Source of the DNA: JBBROS01 sp038229135
GTDB lineage: Bacteria; Pseudomonadota; Alphaproteobacteria; Acetobacterales; Acetobacteraceae
Assembly: GCA_038229135.1 (NCBI GenBank)
Contig: JBBROS010000001.1
Span: 124,001-188,000, forward strand
Length of the DNA stretch: 64,000 bases
Direction: 5' to 3'
Below, piece after piece: positions 1-8,043 of the stretch. Under the pieces are notes generated by a model, which ran no database searches, had not been told where the DNA came from, and saw nothing but the letters and a program-made list of their open reading frames with translations. The number at the start of each line of letters is the position of its first letter. The first letter of the stretch is position 1. Position numbers and translations under genes: made by a program.

Positions 1-176
1 TCGAGCAGGGTCGCGACGATGCCGCCATGGAAGAACCCCATGTGCTGCGCGAGGTCGGGGCGGAAGGGGAGCACGAACGTGGCCTCGCCAGGCCCCACAT
101 GCTCCAGCTGCGCGCCGATGAGCGCGAGGGCGGGCTGGCGGGCGACGGCATGTTCGATTCGCTGGCGGAGATCCAT
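1..176 (-). CDS. PaaI-family thioesterase, 5' part only
   Basis: The first 58 codons of a gene that runs leftwards off the window. The protein begins MDLRQRIEHAVARQPALAL and reaches the hotdog-fold signature HMGFFHGGIVATLLD (HGG motif, residues about 48-50). In the PaaI/YdiI thioesterase family this loop and the following helix shape the acyl-CoA site. The start is the ATG read at 176. The rest of the fold, including the second half of the beta sheet, lies outside the window, so the substrate cannot be guessed. Family assignment is from the motif; function is inferred. Confidence 0.75.
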   Translation of the reverse strand, partial: MDLRQRIEHAVARQPALALIGAQLEHVGPGEATFVLPFRPDLAQHMGFFHGGIVATLL

Positions 177-331
177 GGGCGAGTTGTGCCGTTGGTCGAC
201 GAGGGAGGCCAGGGGGCTCCGCCGGGCAGAGCTCCGGGTGCGAGGTCGGGGCGCCTGCGGTGCCGAGTTGGCACGCGCATGCGCCGCGGGCCTTCGACCC
301 GAACCCGACCGAGCCCCTGACCAAGCAATCA

Positions 332-420
332 GCGGGTCCGGGGCCGCTGGCCCCGGCACGTTACGGCGGGTCCGGGGCCGCTGGCCCCGGCAGGTCCCGG
401 CGGGTCCGGGGCAGCGCCCC
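332..420. repeat. 34-bp-period GC-rich repeat, three units
   Basis: Two identical 27-base units at 332-358 and 366-392 (each with the hairpin core GGGGCCGCTGGCCCC) and a shortened, diverged third unit at 400-420 ending in GCAGCGCCCC. They fill much of the 282-base gap between the divergent thioesterase and the DUF2075 gene. No clear promoter hexamers can be picked out in the remainder of the gap. Confidence 0.7.
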
Positions 421-458
421 AACCTGCTCCTTAACCTTTCCATGCTCCCCTGCCCCCC

Positions 459-2237
459 ATGCTCGCCCTCCTCTCCCACCGCCTCCCCCGCCTCGCCCGC
501 ACCCTGGACCGCGTCATCCTCGCCGACGCCGCCATCCTCGTGCTCGCCAGCACGCGCGCCGAGGCCGAGGCCGCCGCGATCGACCTCGCCGACTTCCACG
601 AGGGTAGCCGAGGCGTCCCGATCATCCCCGTCTGCCTCGGCACACCCGGCCCCGGTGCCCGCGTGCAGTGGCCGCTGCCGTTGCCAGGCGCCACCCCGTG
701 CGTGGTGTGCCCCGAGGAGGCCCTGCCGGCCTTGCTCGCGCATGTCGCCCGGTTCGCCCCTGCACCAGGCTACGACCCGGCCACCTGGGCCGACGCGCCC
801 TACCGCCCGGTGCCGCCCCTGCTCGCGGCCGCATGCCGCCTGTATGCCGGGCACGACGTGGCAGCCCTGCGCGAGGCCGGGGCCGGGCGGGATGCGCTCG
901 CGGCGGCGCAGGCAGCCCTGAACGAGGCGCTCGAGGCGGCCCGCGCAGCGCGGACGAAGGTGCTGGTCGTCCTCACCGGCAGCCCCGGCGCAGGCAAGAC
1001 GCTGTGCGGGCTGGACCTCGCCTTCGCCGGGCAGGAGGGCGGCGCCACCTACCTCACGGCCAATCCGGCGCTGCTGCACGTTCTGCGGGAGGCGCTGGTG
1101 CGGGACGCGGTGGCCCGGGGCGGCCAGCGCGCGGCGGCAGCGCAGCGTGTGGGCGCCATGGTCCAGGCGCTGCACCATGTGCGGGACCATCACCTGGCCG
1201 CGACGGGGCCGCCCGCAGAGCGCGTCTGGATCGTGGATGAAGCGCAGCGCTGCTGGGCGCCCGCCCATGCCGTGTCCAAGACCCGCAACCGTGCGCTGCC
1301 GCTGCAGGATGGCGAGCCCGGCCTGTTGCTCGACATGATGGCCCGGCACGACGGGTTTGCTGCCATCGTCTGCCTGGTGGGCGGCGGCCAGGAGATCCAC
1401 GCCGGCGAAGCAGGGCTGGCCGGCTGGGGCGAGGCCGTGGCCACCCGCCCGGCCTGGTCCGTGATCGCCCCGCCAGACCGCCCGGGCACCGATCCGCGCC
1501 AGGGCCTCCCCACCCTGCCCCGCCGCCGCATGGACCCGGCGTTGCACCTCTCGGCGGGCCTCCGCTCGCACCGTGCCCCGCTCCTGCCGCGCTGGGCCGA
1601 CCACGTGCTCGCCAACGAGCCCGAAGCCGCGCGCCGTCTGGCCGGCCAGGGCGTCCCCGTCCGCCTCACCCGCTCGCTGCCCGTCCTGCGCGAGGCACTC
1701 CGCCCCCGCCGCCCCCGCGCCAGCACCGGCCGCATCGGGCTGCTCGCCGCCGCAGGGGCCCGCCGCCTTCGCGCCGAAGGCCTCGGCGGCCTGCTTTGGC
1801 ACCAGGACGAGGACGCCGTCGCCCGCTGGTTCCTCGAGGCCTGGCCCGACATCCGCAGCGCCGACGCGCTCGAGGTGGCGGCCACCGAGTTCGGCGTGCA
1901 GGGCCTCGAGCTGGAGCGCACCGGCGTCTGCTGGGACCTCGACCTTGCCCGCCACCGCGGCGCCTGGCAGGCCCGCGCCTTCCGTGCCACCGCCTGGACC
2001 CTGCCCCGCAGCCCGGACACGCTCGCGAACCGCCTCAATGCCTACCGCGTCCTGCTCACCCGGGCCCGGCGCGAGACGATCCTCTGGGTGCCCACCGGGG
2101 ACGCCCGAGACCCCACGCGCGACCCGGCACAATACGACGCCATCGCCGCCTACCTCCTCGCCTGCGGGGCACCCCCCCTGGACGCGGCGCCCGCCGCGCC
2201 CGACGATGCCGCCATGCGAATGGCTTCCCTCCTATGA
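459..2237 (+). CDS. DUF2075 P-loop helicase-like ATPase
   Basis: A 592-residue cytoplasmic protein. The Walker A motif GSPGAGKT lies at residues about 174-181 and the Walker B segment VWIVDEAQRCW has its acidic pair at D260/E261. Downstream blocks CLVGGGQEIHAGEAGLAGW and the C-terminal NRLNAYRVLLTRARRETIL are those of DUF2075 (Schlafen-group-3-like superfamily 1 ATPase/helicase) proteins. The last block corresponds to helicase motif VI. About 165 residues precede the ATPase core and match nothing I recognise. DUF2075 proteins often sit in defence or mobile neighbourhoods, but here the flanks are ordinary chromosome and the gene is coupled (ATGA) to a secreted hydrolase. The ATG at 459 has no strong ribosome site, so the start is uncertain. 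Confidence 0.8.
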   Translation: MLALLSHRLPRLARTLDRVILADAAILVLASTRAEAEAAAIDLADFHEGSRGVPIIPVCLGTPGPGARVQWPLPLPGATPCVVCPEEALPALLAHVARFAPAPGYDPATWADAPYRPVPPLLAAACRLYAGHDVAALREAGAGRDALAAAQAALNEALEAARAARTKVLVVLTGSPGAGKTLCGLDLAFAGQEGGATYLTANPALLHVLREALVRDAVARGGQRAAAAQRVGAMVQALHHVRDHHLAATGPPAERVWIVDEAQRCWAPAHAVSKTRNRALPLQDGEPGLLLDMMARHDGFAAIVCLVGGGQEIHAGEAGLAGWGEAVATRPAWSVIAPPDRPGTDPRQGLPTLPRRRMDPALHLSAGLRSHRAPLLPRWADHVLANEPEAARRLAGQGVPVRLTRSLPVLREALRPRRPRASTGRIGLLAAAGARRLRAEGLGGLLWHQDEDAVARWFLEAWPDIRSADALEVAATEFGVQGLELERTGVCWDLDLARHRGAWQARAFRATAWTLPRSPDTLANRLNAYRVLLTRARRETILWVPTGDARDPTRDPAQYDAIAAYLLACGAPPLDAAPAAPDDAAMRMASLL

Positions 2238-3097
2238 GTCCCCAGCCTGTGATCCGCCTCCTCCTGCTCGCCCTGTGCCTCGCCAGGCCCGCCGCAGCCC
2301 TCGAGCTCAAGATCGCCACCTGGAACCTCGAATGGCTCACCCTTCGCCCACTCGGTGACCCGGCGCTGCCGGAGAACGTGCAACCCAAGACCGCCGCCGA
2401 CCGGGCCCTGCTCCGCGCCTACGCCCTGCAGCTCGATGCCGACGTGGTCGCCTTTCAGGAAGTCGATGGTCCCGCCGCTGCAGCCGAGATCTTTCCGCCG
2501 GACCGCTACAGCCTGGTGCTGACCAACGACCGCGTCATCCAGCGGGTCGGCTTCGCGATCCGCAACGGCCTGCCGTTCGAGCGCAACCCGGACGTGGTGG
2601 CCCTGAGCATCACGGCCGAGGGCGGCCGCAGCCTCCGCAGCGGCGCCGACATCACGCTCGTCCTGCCCGGCGGCCGCCTACGCCTGCTGAACGTGCACCT
2701 CAAGACCGGGTGCCACGGCCAGCGCCTGAATGCGGACACGCGCAACTGCGCCACCCTGCAGCGCCAGGTGCCGGCCCTCCAGGGCTGGCTTGCACAACGC
2801 CGCGAGGAGCTGGCGCCATTCGTGCTGCTCGGCGACCTCAACCGCCGGATGGATGGCCGCGACGATTTCCTCGAGGCGCTGCGATCCGTCGCCCCCCTCA
2901 CACGCGCCACCGAGGGACAGGCCTCGCCCTGCTGGGGCGGCGGCGCGTTCATCGACCACCTGCTCGCCGGCGGCCCGGCACGGGCCTGGCTCGTGCCGGG
3001 CAGCCTGCGTGTGATGGTGTATCGCGAAGACCGGTCGCAGCAGGACCGGCTGTCGGACCATTGCCCGGTCTCGGCCCGCTTCCGCTTGCCCGACTAG
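2234..3097 (+). CDS. Exported endonuclease/exonuclease/phosphatase-family hydrolase
   Basis: A 287-residue protein with a signal peptide (residues 1-22, cleavage near RPAAALE) followed by an EEP domain. Visible active-site elements are WN at residues 30-31, the metal ligand E76 in AFQEVD, the GDLNRRMD block, and the terminal SDHCPV with D275/H276. This is the DNase-I-like metal-dependent phosphodiesterase fold; members cut nucleic acids, sphingomyelin or phosphoinositides, and the substrate cannot be told here. The signal peptide places it in the periplasm or outside. Its ATG overlaps the stop of the DUF2075 gene (ATGA), which fixes the start and suggests coupled translation. Confidence 0.85.
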   Translation: MSPQPVIRLLLLALCLARPAAALELKIATWNLEWLTLRPLGDPALPENVQPKTAADRALLRAYALQLDADVVAFQEVDGPAAAAEIFPPDRYSLVLTNDRVIQRVGFAIRNGLPFERNPDVVALSITAEGGRSLRSGADITLVLPGGRLRLLNVHLKTGCHGQRLNADTRNCATLQRQVPALQGWLAQRREELAPFVLLGDLNRRMDGRDDFLEALRSVAPLTRATEGQASPCWGGGAFIDHLLAGGPARAWLVPGSLRVMVYREDRSQQDRLSDHCPVSARFRLPD

Positions 3098-3147
3098 GCT
3101 TGCCTGACCGGGGCTTGTAGGGTCGCGCTCGTTTCGCAGGAGCCCCC

Positions 3148-3900
3148 ATGAGTCTCACCATCTTCATCACCGGCGCCAGCGCCGGCTTCGGCAACGCGAT
3201 CGCGCGCCGCATGGTGGCAGAAGGCCACCGTGTGATCGCAGCCGCCCGCCGCACGGACCGCTTGGCCGCGCTGGCCGCCGAGTTGGGCGACCGCGTGCTG
3301 CCCATCACGCTCGACGTCACGGACGCGGCCGCCGTGGCCGCCCTGCCCGGCAGCCTGCCCGAGGGGTGGCGCGAGGTGGACGTGCTCGTCAACAACGCCG
3401 GCCTGGCCCTGGGCGTAGTGCCCGCGCACCAGGCGAATACGGCGGACTGGGACACTATGATCGCCACCAACGTCGCCGGCCTCGCCCGCATGACGCGCGC
3501 GCTGCTGCCCGGCATGGTCGAGCGGGACCGCGGGCACGTCATCAACCTCAGCAGCACCGCCGGGCACTACCCCTATCCGGGCGGCAACGTGTATGGCGCG
3601 AGCAAGGCGTTCGTGACCCAGTTCAGCTTGAACCTGAAGGCGGACCTCGTCGGCACCCGCGTTCGCGTGACGGATTTGGAGCCCGGCCTGGTCGGTGGCA
3701 GCGAATTCAGCGCCATACGCTTGGGAGACTCGGAGAAGGCCGCGGCCGTATACGCCGGCACGACGCCACTCAACCCGCAGGACATCGCCGAGTCGGTCGC
3801 CTGGGTCGTGGGACTGCCCTGGCACGTGAACATCACCCGGATCGAGATGATGCCCACCTGTCAGGCTGCCGGGCCGCTCGCGATCAAGCGTTCCACCTGA
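3148..3900 (+). CDS. SDR-family NADP-dependent oxidoreductase, YdfG-like
   Basis: A 250-residue classical short-chain dehydrogenase. It has the nucleotide-binding TGASAGFG at residues 8-15, VLVNNAG near 90, the catalytic serine block INLSSTAGHY, and Y149/K153 in YGASK. The arrangement and C terminus resemble E. coli YdfG, the 3-hydroxy acid (L-allo-threonine/serine) dehydrogenase; that substrate range is inferred from family resemblance. It is preceded by AGGAGCCCCC just before the ATG. The gene stands alone, ending at a GC hairpin shared with the convergent DUF427 gene. Confidence 0.85.
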   Translation: MSLTIFITGASAGFGNAIARRMVAEGHRVIAAARRTDRLAALAAELGDRVLPITLDVTDAAAVAALPGSLPEGWREVDVLVNNAGLALGVVPAHQANTADWDTMIATNVAGLARMTRALLPGMVERDRGHVINLSSTAGHYPYPGGNVYGASKAFVTQFSLNLKADLVGTRVRVTDLEPGLVGGSEFSAIRLGDSEKAAAVYAGTTPLNPQDIAESVAWVVGLPWHVNITRIEMMPTCQAAGPLAIKRST

Positions 3901-3910
3901 AAGTGCTAAC

Positions 3911-3931
3911 CCCTCCCCTTGCGGGAGGGGT
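3911..3931. repeat. Short GC hairpin repeat, family B, likely bidirectional terminator
   Basis: A perfect hairpin with an 8-bp CCCCTCCC/GGGAGGGG stem and a CTTGC loop, lying between two convergent genes. The same core recurs at 15111-15144 and 22461-22541. No U-tract follows on either strand, so use as a terminator is inferred from position. Confidence 0.6.
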
Positions 3932-3948
3932 GCCAGCGAGTGCTGCCG

Positions 3949-4230
3949 TCAGTTGCTGACGACTACGCCTTTCCAGAACGCCACCCGATCCCTGACCTGC
4001 TGCGCCCCGCTCTTCGGCTCCGGGTAATACCACACGGCGTCCTTGTTCTCCGCTCCGTCTACGGCGACCGTGTAATACTTCGCCGTACCTTTCCAGCCGC
4101 ATACGCTCGTGTGGCTGCTGTCCTTGACGAGCGAGCGATCGAGGGAGGATGCCGGGAAGTAGGCGTTGCCCTCGACCGTCACGACGTCATCGCTCTCGGC
4201 CAAAACGTGGCCATTCCACATCGCCTTCAC
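3949..4230 (-). CDS. DUF427 domain protein
   Basis: A 93-residue protein made almost wholly of one DUF427 domain. Typical features are MWNGHVLAESDDVVTVEGN at the start, the AYFPASSLD segment, the CGWKGTAKYY turn and the aromatic VWYYPEPK block. The family is widespread, cytoplasmic and of unknown function. Its start overlaps the stop of clpA (ATGA at 4227-4230), so it is the downstream partner of clpA on one transcript. Confidence 0.85.
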   Translation of the reverse strand: MKAMWNGHVLAESDDVVTVEGNAYFPASSLDRSLVKDSSHTSVCGWKGTAKYYTVAVDGAENKDAVWYYPEPKSGAQQVRDRVAFWKGVVVSN

Positions 4231-6605
4231 TGGGCCGCCTCCGGCGTGCGCTCGCCTGCGCCGCCGCCCTCGTCCCCGCCTTCGTTCGAGTCGCCCTCGT
4301 CCGTCTCGGAGCTGTCCTTCACCGGCGCCGGCGCCGGGGCGCTGACGAACTCGAAGGACAATGCGCCCTCAGCCAACGCCACTTTCACCGACCCGCCATG
4401 GACGAGGCGCCCGAACAGCAACTCCTCGGCGAGCGGCTTCTTGATATGCTCCTGGATCACCCGCCCAAGCGGCCGGGCGCCGTAGAGCCGGTCGTAGCCC
4501 CGCTCCGCAAGCCACTCCTTGGCCGCCGAAGACAGTTCGATGGTCACATTCCGGTCCGCCAGCTGCGCCTCCAGCTGCATGACGAACTTCTCGACGACCT
4601 GGCCCACGATCTCGGGCGTGAGGCCGGCGAACCCGATGACCGCGTCGAGCCGGTTGCGGAACTCCGGGGTGAACAGCCGCTTGACCGCCTCGTCATCCTC
4701 GCCTTCCCGCGCCTCCCGGCCGAACCCGATAGCCTCCCGCGCCATGTCCGACGCACCCGCGTTGGTGGTCATGATCAGGATGACGTTGCGGAAATCCACC
4801 ACCTTGCCGTTGTGGTCGGTCAGCTTCCCGTGGTCCATAACCTGCAGCAGGATGTTGAACAGGTCCGGATGGGCCTTCTCGATCTCGTCCAGCAGCAGCA
4901 CGCAATGCGGATGCTGGTCGATCGCGTCGGTCAGCAGGCCACCCTGGTCGAACCCCACATAGCCCGGCGGCGCGCCGATCAGCCGGCTGACGCTATGCCG
5001 CTCCATATACTCGCTCATGTCGAACCGCGTCAGCTCGATGCCGAGCGTGTTCGCCAGCTGCTTGGCCACCTCCGTCTTGCCAACACCCGTCGGCCCGCTG
5101 AACAGGTAGTTGCCGATCGGCTTCTCCGCCTCCCGCAGCCCGGCGCGGCTCAGCTTGATCGCGGCGCCCAACGCCTCGATCGCCTTGTCCTGCCCGAACA
5201 CCATGCTCTTCAGGTCACGCTCGAGGTTTCGCAGCGTCTCCTTGTCGTCCGCGCTCACGCTCTTGGGCGGGATGCGGGCGATCTTGGCCACGATCTCCTC
5301 CACGTCGCGCAGCGTCACGTCCCGCCGCCGCTTGCCGACCGGCTGCAGCATCCGGCTCGCGCCCACCTCGTCGATCACGTCGATCGCCTTGTCGGGCAGC
5401 TTGCGGTCATTGATGTACTTCGCCGACAGCTCCACCGCACCGCGGATTGCCTCGTCCGAGTAGCGCACCTTGTGGTGATTCTCATAGTTCGCCTTGAGCC
5501 CGCGCAGGATCTTGATCGCGTCCTCGGTCGACGGCTCGTTCACGTCGATCTTCTGGAACCGGCGCACGAGCGCCCGGTCCTTCTCGAAGTAGTTCCGATA
5601 CTCCTTGTAGGTCGTGCTCCCCACGCAGCGCAGGTTGCCGGAGGCCAGCGCCGGCTTCAGCAGGTTGGACGCATCCATCGCTCCCCCGCTCGTGGCGCCG
5701 GCACCGATCACGGTGTGGATCTCGTCGATGAACAGGATGCTGCCCGGATGCGCCTCGAGCTCGGTCACGACCGCCTTCAGCCGCTCCTCGAAGTCACCGC
5801 GATAGCGCGTGCCGGCCAGCAGCGCGCCCATGTCGAGAGCGAAGATCGTGCTCTTGGCCAGAACCTCGGGCACGTCGCCCTCGACGATGCGCTTGGCCAG
5901 CCCCTCGGCGATGGCCGTCTTGCCCACGCCCGGGTCGCCCACATACAGCGGATTGTTCTTGGTCCGGCGGCACAGGATCTGGATCGTCCGCTCGATCTCG
6001 AGGTCGCGGCCGATCAGCGGGTCGATCTTCCCGGCCTGCGCCTTCTTGTTCAGGTTCACGCAATAATTGCTCAGCGCGTCCTGCTGACGACGACCGGGCT
6101 TCTCCTCGCGCTCCGCCTCGGGGCCACTTTCGTCCTTGCCGGCCGCACTCGGCCGCTGCGCCGTCCGCCCCGGCGCCTTCGCAATGCCGTGGCTGATGAA
6201 GTTGACCGCATCGAGCCGAGTCATGTCCTGCAGCTGCAGGAAATACACCGCGTGGCTCTCGCGCTCGCTGAACAGCGCCACGAGCACGTTGCCACCCGTC
6301 ACCTCGTCCCGTCCCGAGCTCTGCACGTGGATTGCGGCCCGCTGCACGACGCGCTGGAACCCGGCCGTCGGCTTAGGATCCCCCGCGCGGTCCGTCGCGA
6401 GGCCAGACAGGTCCTTGTCGAGGAATTCGCTCAGATCCTGCCGCAACTTGTCGAGGTCGAGCCCGCAGGCCCGCAGCACCGTCGCCGCATCGCTGTCGTC
6501 GGCCAGGCCGAGCAGGAGATGCTCGAGCGTCGCATATTCGTGCTTTCGCTCGCTCGCGAGCGAGAGGGCGCGGTGCAGCGTCTGTTCAAGATTGCGGGAC
6601 AGCAT
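4227..6605 (-). CDS. clpA: ATP-dependent Clp protease ATP-binding subunit ClpA
   Basis: A 792-residue AAA+ unfoldase that feeds substrates to ClpP. Layout: N-terminal Clp repeat domain (residues 1-145, beginning MLSRNLEQTLHRAL), first AAA+ module with GDPGVGKT and LFIDEIHTVIGAG, second module with GPTGVGKTE and VLLLDEIEKAHPD, and the C-terminal small domain. The length is slightly above the usual 750-770 because of an acidic, glycine-rich tail of about 30 residues. The ribosome site GAAGGAG lies 8-14 bases before the ATG. Its adaptor gene clpS is 142 bases upstream on the same strand, the common alphaproteobacterial arrangement. Confidence 0.97.
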   Translation of the reverse strand: MLSRNLEQTLHRALSLASERKHEYATLEHLLLGLADDSDAATVLRACGLDLDKLRQDLSEFLDKDLSGLATDRAGDPKPTAGFQRVVQRAAIHVQSSGRDEVTGGNVLVALFSERESHAVYFLQLQDMTRLDAVNFISHGIAKAPGRTAQRPSAAGKDESGPEAEREEKPGRRQQDALSNYCVNLNKKAQAGKIDPLIGRDLEIERTIQILCRRTKNNPLYVGDPGVGKTAIAEGLAKRIVEGDVPEVLAKSTIFALDMGALLAGTRYRGDFEERLKAVVTELEAHPGSILFIDEIHTVIGAGATSGGAMDASNLLKPALASGNLRCVGSTTYKEYRNYFEKDRALVRRFQKIDVNEPSTEDAIKILRGLKANYENHHKVRYSDEAIRGAVELSAKYINDRKLPDKAIDVIDEVGASRMLQPVGKRRRDVTLRDVEEIVAKIARIPPKSVSADDKETLRNLERDLKSMVFGQDKAIEALGAAIKLSRAGLREAEKPIGNYLFSGPTGVGKTEVAKQLANTLGIELTRFDMSEYMERHSVSRLIGAPPGYVGFDQGGLLTDAIDQHPHCVLLLDEIEKAHPDLFNILLQVMDHGKLTDHNGKVVDFRNVILIMTTNAGASDMAREAIGFGREAREGEDDEAVKRLFTPEFRNRLDAVIGFAGLTPEIVGQVVEKFVMQLEAQLADRNVTIELSSAAKEWLAERGYDRLYGARPLGRVIQEHIKKPLAEELLFGRLVHGGSVKVALAEGALSFEFVSAPAPAPVKDSSETDEGDSNEGGDEGGGAGERTPEAAQ

Positions 6606-6747
6606 GGGATGACGCTCCTTCGCACTGGGATGCAGGCCCTGGCAGGCACCTCGAGGGATAGCCAGGCATCCCGGTCACATTCAACGCACCATAGATCGTG
6701 TGCGCTTCAATCACTTTAACCCAGGCCCGCCAAACGGGGGGGCACGG

Positions 6748-7143
6748 CTATTCCTTCTCTATCGTGCACTGCAGCGGGTGCTGGTTCTGCCGCGCAAGGT
6801 CCATCACCTGCGTCACCTTCGTTTCCGCGACCTCGTAGGTAAAGGCACCGCACACGCCCACGCCACGCCGATGCACGTGCAGCATGATCCGCGTCGCCTC
6901 TTCCCGAGTCTTCTGAAAGAAACGCTCGAGCACGTGCACGACGAACTCCATCGGCGTGTAGTCGTCGTTCAGCATCAACACTTTGTACATCGCAGGCTTG
7001 CGCGTCTTGGGCCGCGCCTTCACTACAACGCCCGTTGTCGTGCCGTTTTCCGTGCCGCCGCGCTTGTCGTCGCTCGCCCAAAGCGGCAGCGGCATCGCGC
7101 GCGGGTCGGTTGGGGCCGTCATCGTCTCAAACATCGTATTCAT
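6748..7143 (-). CDS. clpS: ATP-dependent Clp protease adaptor ClpS
   Basis: A 131-residue N-end-rule adaptor that binds the ClpA N domain and delivers N-degron proteins to ClpAP. The core runs from YKVLMLNDDYTPMEFVVHVL through the helix FFQKTREEATRIMLHVHRRG to the end; the ligand-pocket residues N-D-D and the following M and HVH are present. The first 45 residues are a disordered basic tail. I chose the ATG at 7143 because AGGA stands about 10 bases upstream; an in-frame ATG 39 bases further up would add residues not seen in the family. Confidence 0.95.
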   Translation of the reverse strand: MNTMFETMTAPTDPRAMPLPLWASDDKRGGTENGTTTGVVVKARPKTRKPAMYKVLMLNDDYTPMEFVVHVLERFFQKTREEATRIMLHVHRRGVGVCGAFTYEVAETKVTQVMDLARQNQHPLQCTIEKE

Positions 7144-7310
7144 CGCGCTGCTATCCTGGTCCTGAAAACGCGGCCAACGCAATGCCGCTCATGCCCTCTG
7201 CCCGGCGTCGTGATCGGCGTCGTGATCGGCGGGCGCCGCCACCATATCGGGAGCCAGCGCCACGGATACAGTGGCGCCGCCCCCGCACGGGCCACCCAAT
7301 AACGCAAGAA

Positions 7311-7334
7311 GCCCGGAGCGTTTCCACCCCGGGC
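7311..7334 (-). terminator. Intrinsic terminator of the phasin gene
   Basis: Read on the minus strand, a GC stem (GCCCGG pairing with CCGGGC, with a GGTGGAAACGCT interior) is followed by TTCTTGCGTTATT. It lies 48 bases beyond the phasin stop codon. Confidence 0.65.
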
Positions 7335-7381
7335 CTCTCGGACGGTTGGCGCGCCGGTCAAACGACCGGGCGCAGTATTGG

Positions 7382-7723
7382 TCAGGCCTTGAGGCTGTCC
7401 TGCGCGACCGTGATACGGCTCGCGATCGGAGCGATCGCCTGCTCGGCCAGCTTGAACGTCGTCTCGGCCACATGGCTCGTCTGCGCCACGGCCTTCTCCG
7501 TCATCGACTTGGCGAGCGAGGTCTGCAAATCGATCGCCTCCTTGATCGAGCGAACGCCCGAAAGCGCGCGGAACGTGCTCATCGCCTCGTCGAGCGAGGC
7601 CTGCGCCGTCGCAGCCATCTGCTTCCCCATGTCCTGCAGCCCGGTCGCCACGATCTGGCTGGACTTCACGAACGCCTCGACATTGGCCTGGTTGAACGTC
7701 ATGAACTCTTCGGCGGTCTTCAT
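7382..7723 (-). CDS. Phasin family protein
   Basis: A 113-residue amphipathic helical protein starting MKTAEEFMTFNQANVEAF, with the phasin_2 core (VKSSQIVATGLQDMGKQM) and heptad-like hydrophobic spacing to the end. Phasins coat polyhydroxyalkanoate granules and control their size. The start is the ATG at 7723, preceded by AAGGA; codons upstream of it in the same frame have no phasin character. It is transcribed alone and has its own terminator. No PHA synthase is in the window. Confidence 0.85.
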   Translation of the reverse strand: MKTAEEFMTFNQANVEAFVKSSQIVATGLQDMGKQMAATAQASLDEAMSTFRALSGVRSIKEAIDLQTSLAKSMTEKAVAQTSHVAETTFKLAEQAIAPIASRITVAQDSLKA

Positions 7724-8043
7724 GGTGTGCGTTCCTTCGAAACGGCCGGGCGGGAATGCCCAGGATGAGTTGGTGTTCACGCAACTCACGGAAAATGCCC
7801 GTTTGGTGCGCTGCAACATGCCTGTTCTGGGCCGACCGGATTGTGGCGTCAAGCACTCGTATGGTGCGGTGCACAAATAACCTGCCGGGGACACCGCCCG
7901 AATCGGCCACCGCAACGCAAGTTCATCCCGCAACCAATTGGGGCCATTCACAACCTGGTAAGATCGGCGCTGGACAATGTCCGCCCGGCCTCTCTATGGT
8001 CGCCTCCATCACCCGACCGCACCAGATCGAGGATGCACGCCGC
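7724..8043. promoter_or_regulatory. 320-base divergent control region, phasin / D,D-carboxypeptidase
   Basis: No gene is apparent. On the minus strand TTGACG (7852-7847) could be a -35 box for the phasin gene, with a poor -10 near 7829. Two exact TGC-N3-GCA palindromes lie at 7807-7815 and 7865-7873, flanking that candidate promoter. TGC-rich elements of this type are bound by PhaR-type PHA regulators in other alphaproteobacteria; the link here is inference. On the plus strand a TAAGAT near 7960 could be a -10 for the carboxypeptidase, without a good -35. Confidence 0.35.

Noticed and set aside
4227..4320. Acidic tail of ClpA as a frameshift
   Set aside because: The reading frame and codon usage continue smoothly; acidic low-complexity tails occur in other ClpA proteins.
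4149..6719. 856-codon open frame on the plus strand opposite clpA
   Set aside because: It is antisense to a complete, motif-rich clpA; long open antisense frames are expected at this GC content and codon usage, and the translation has no recognisable domain.
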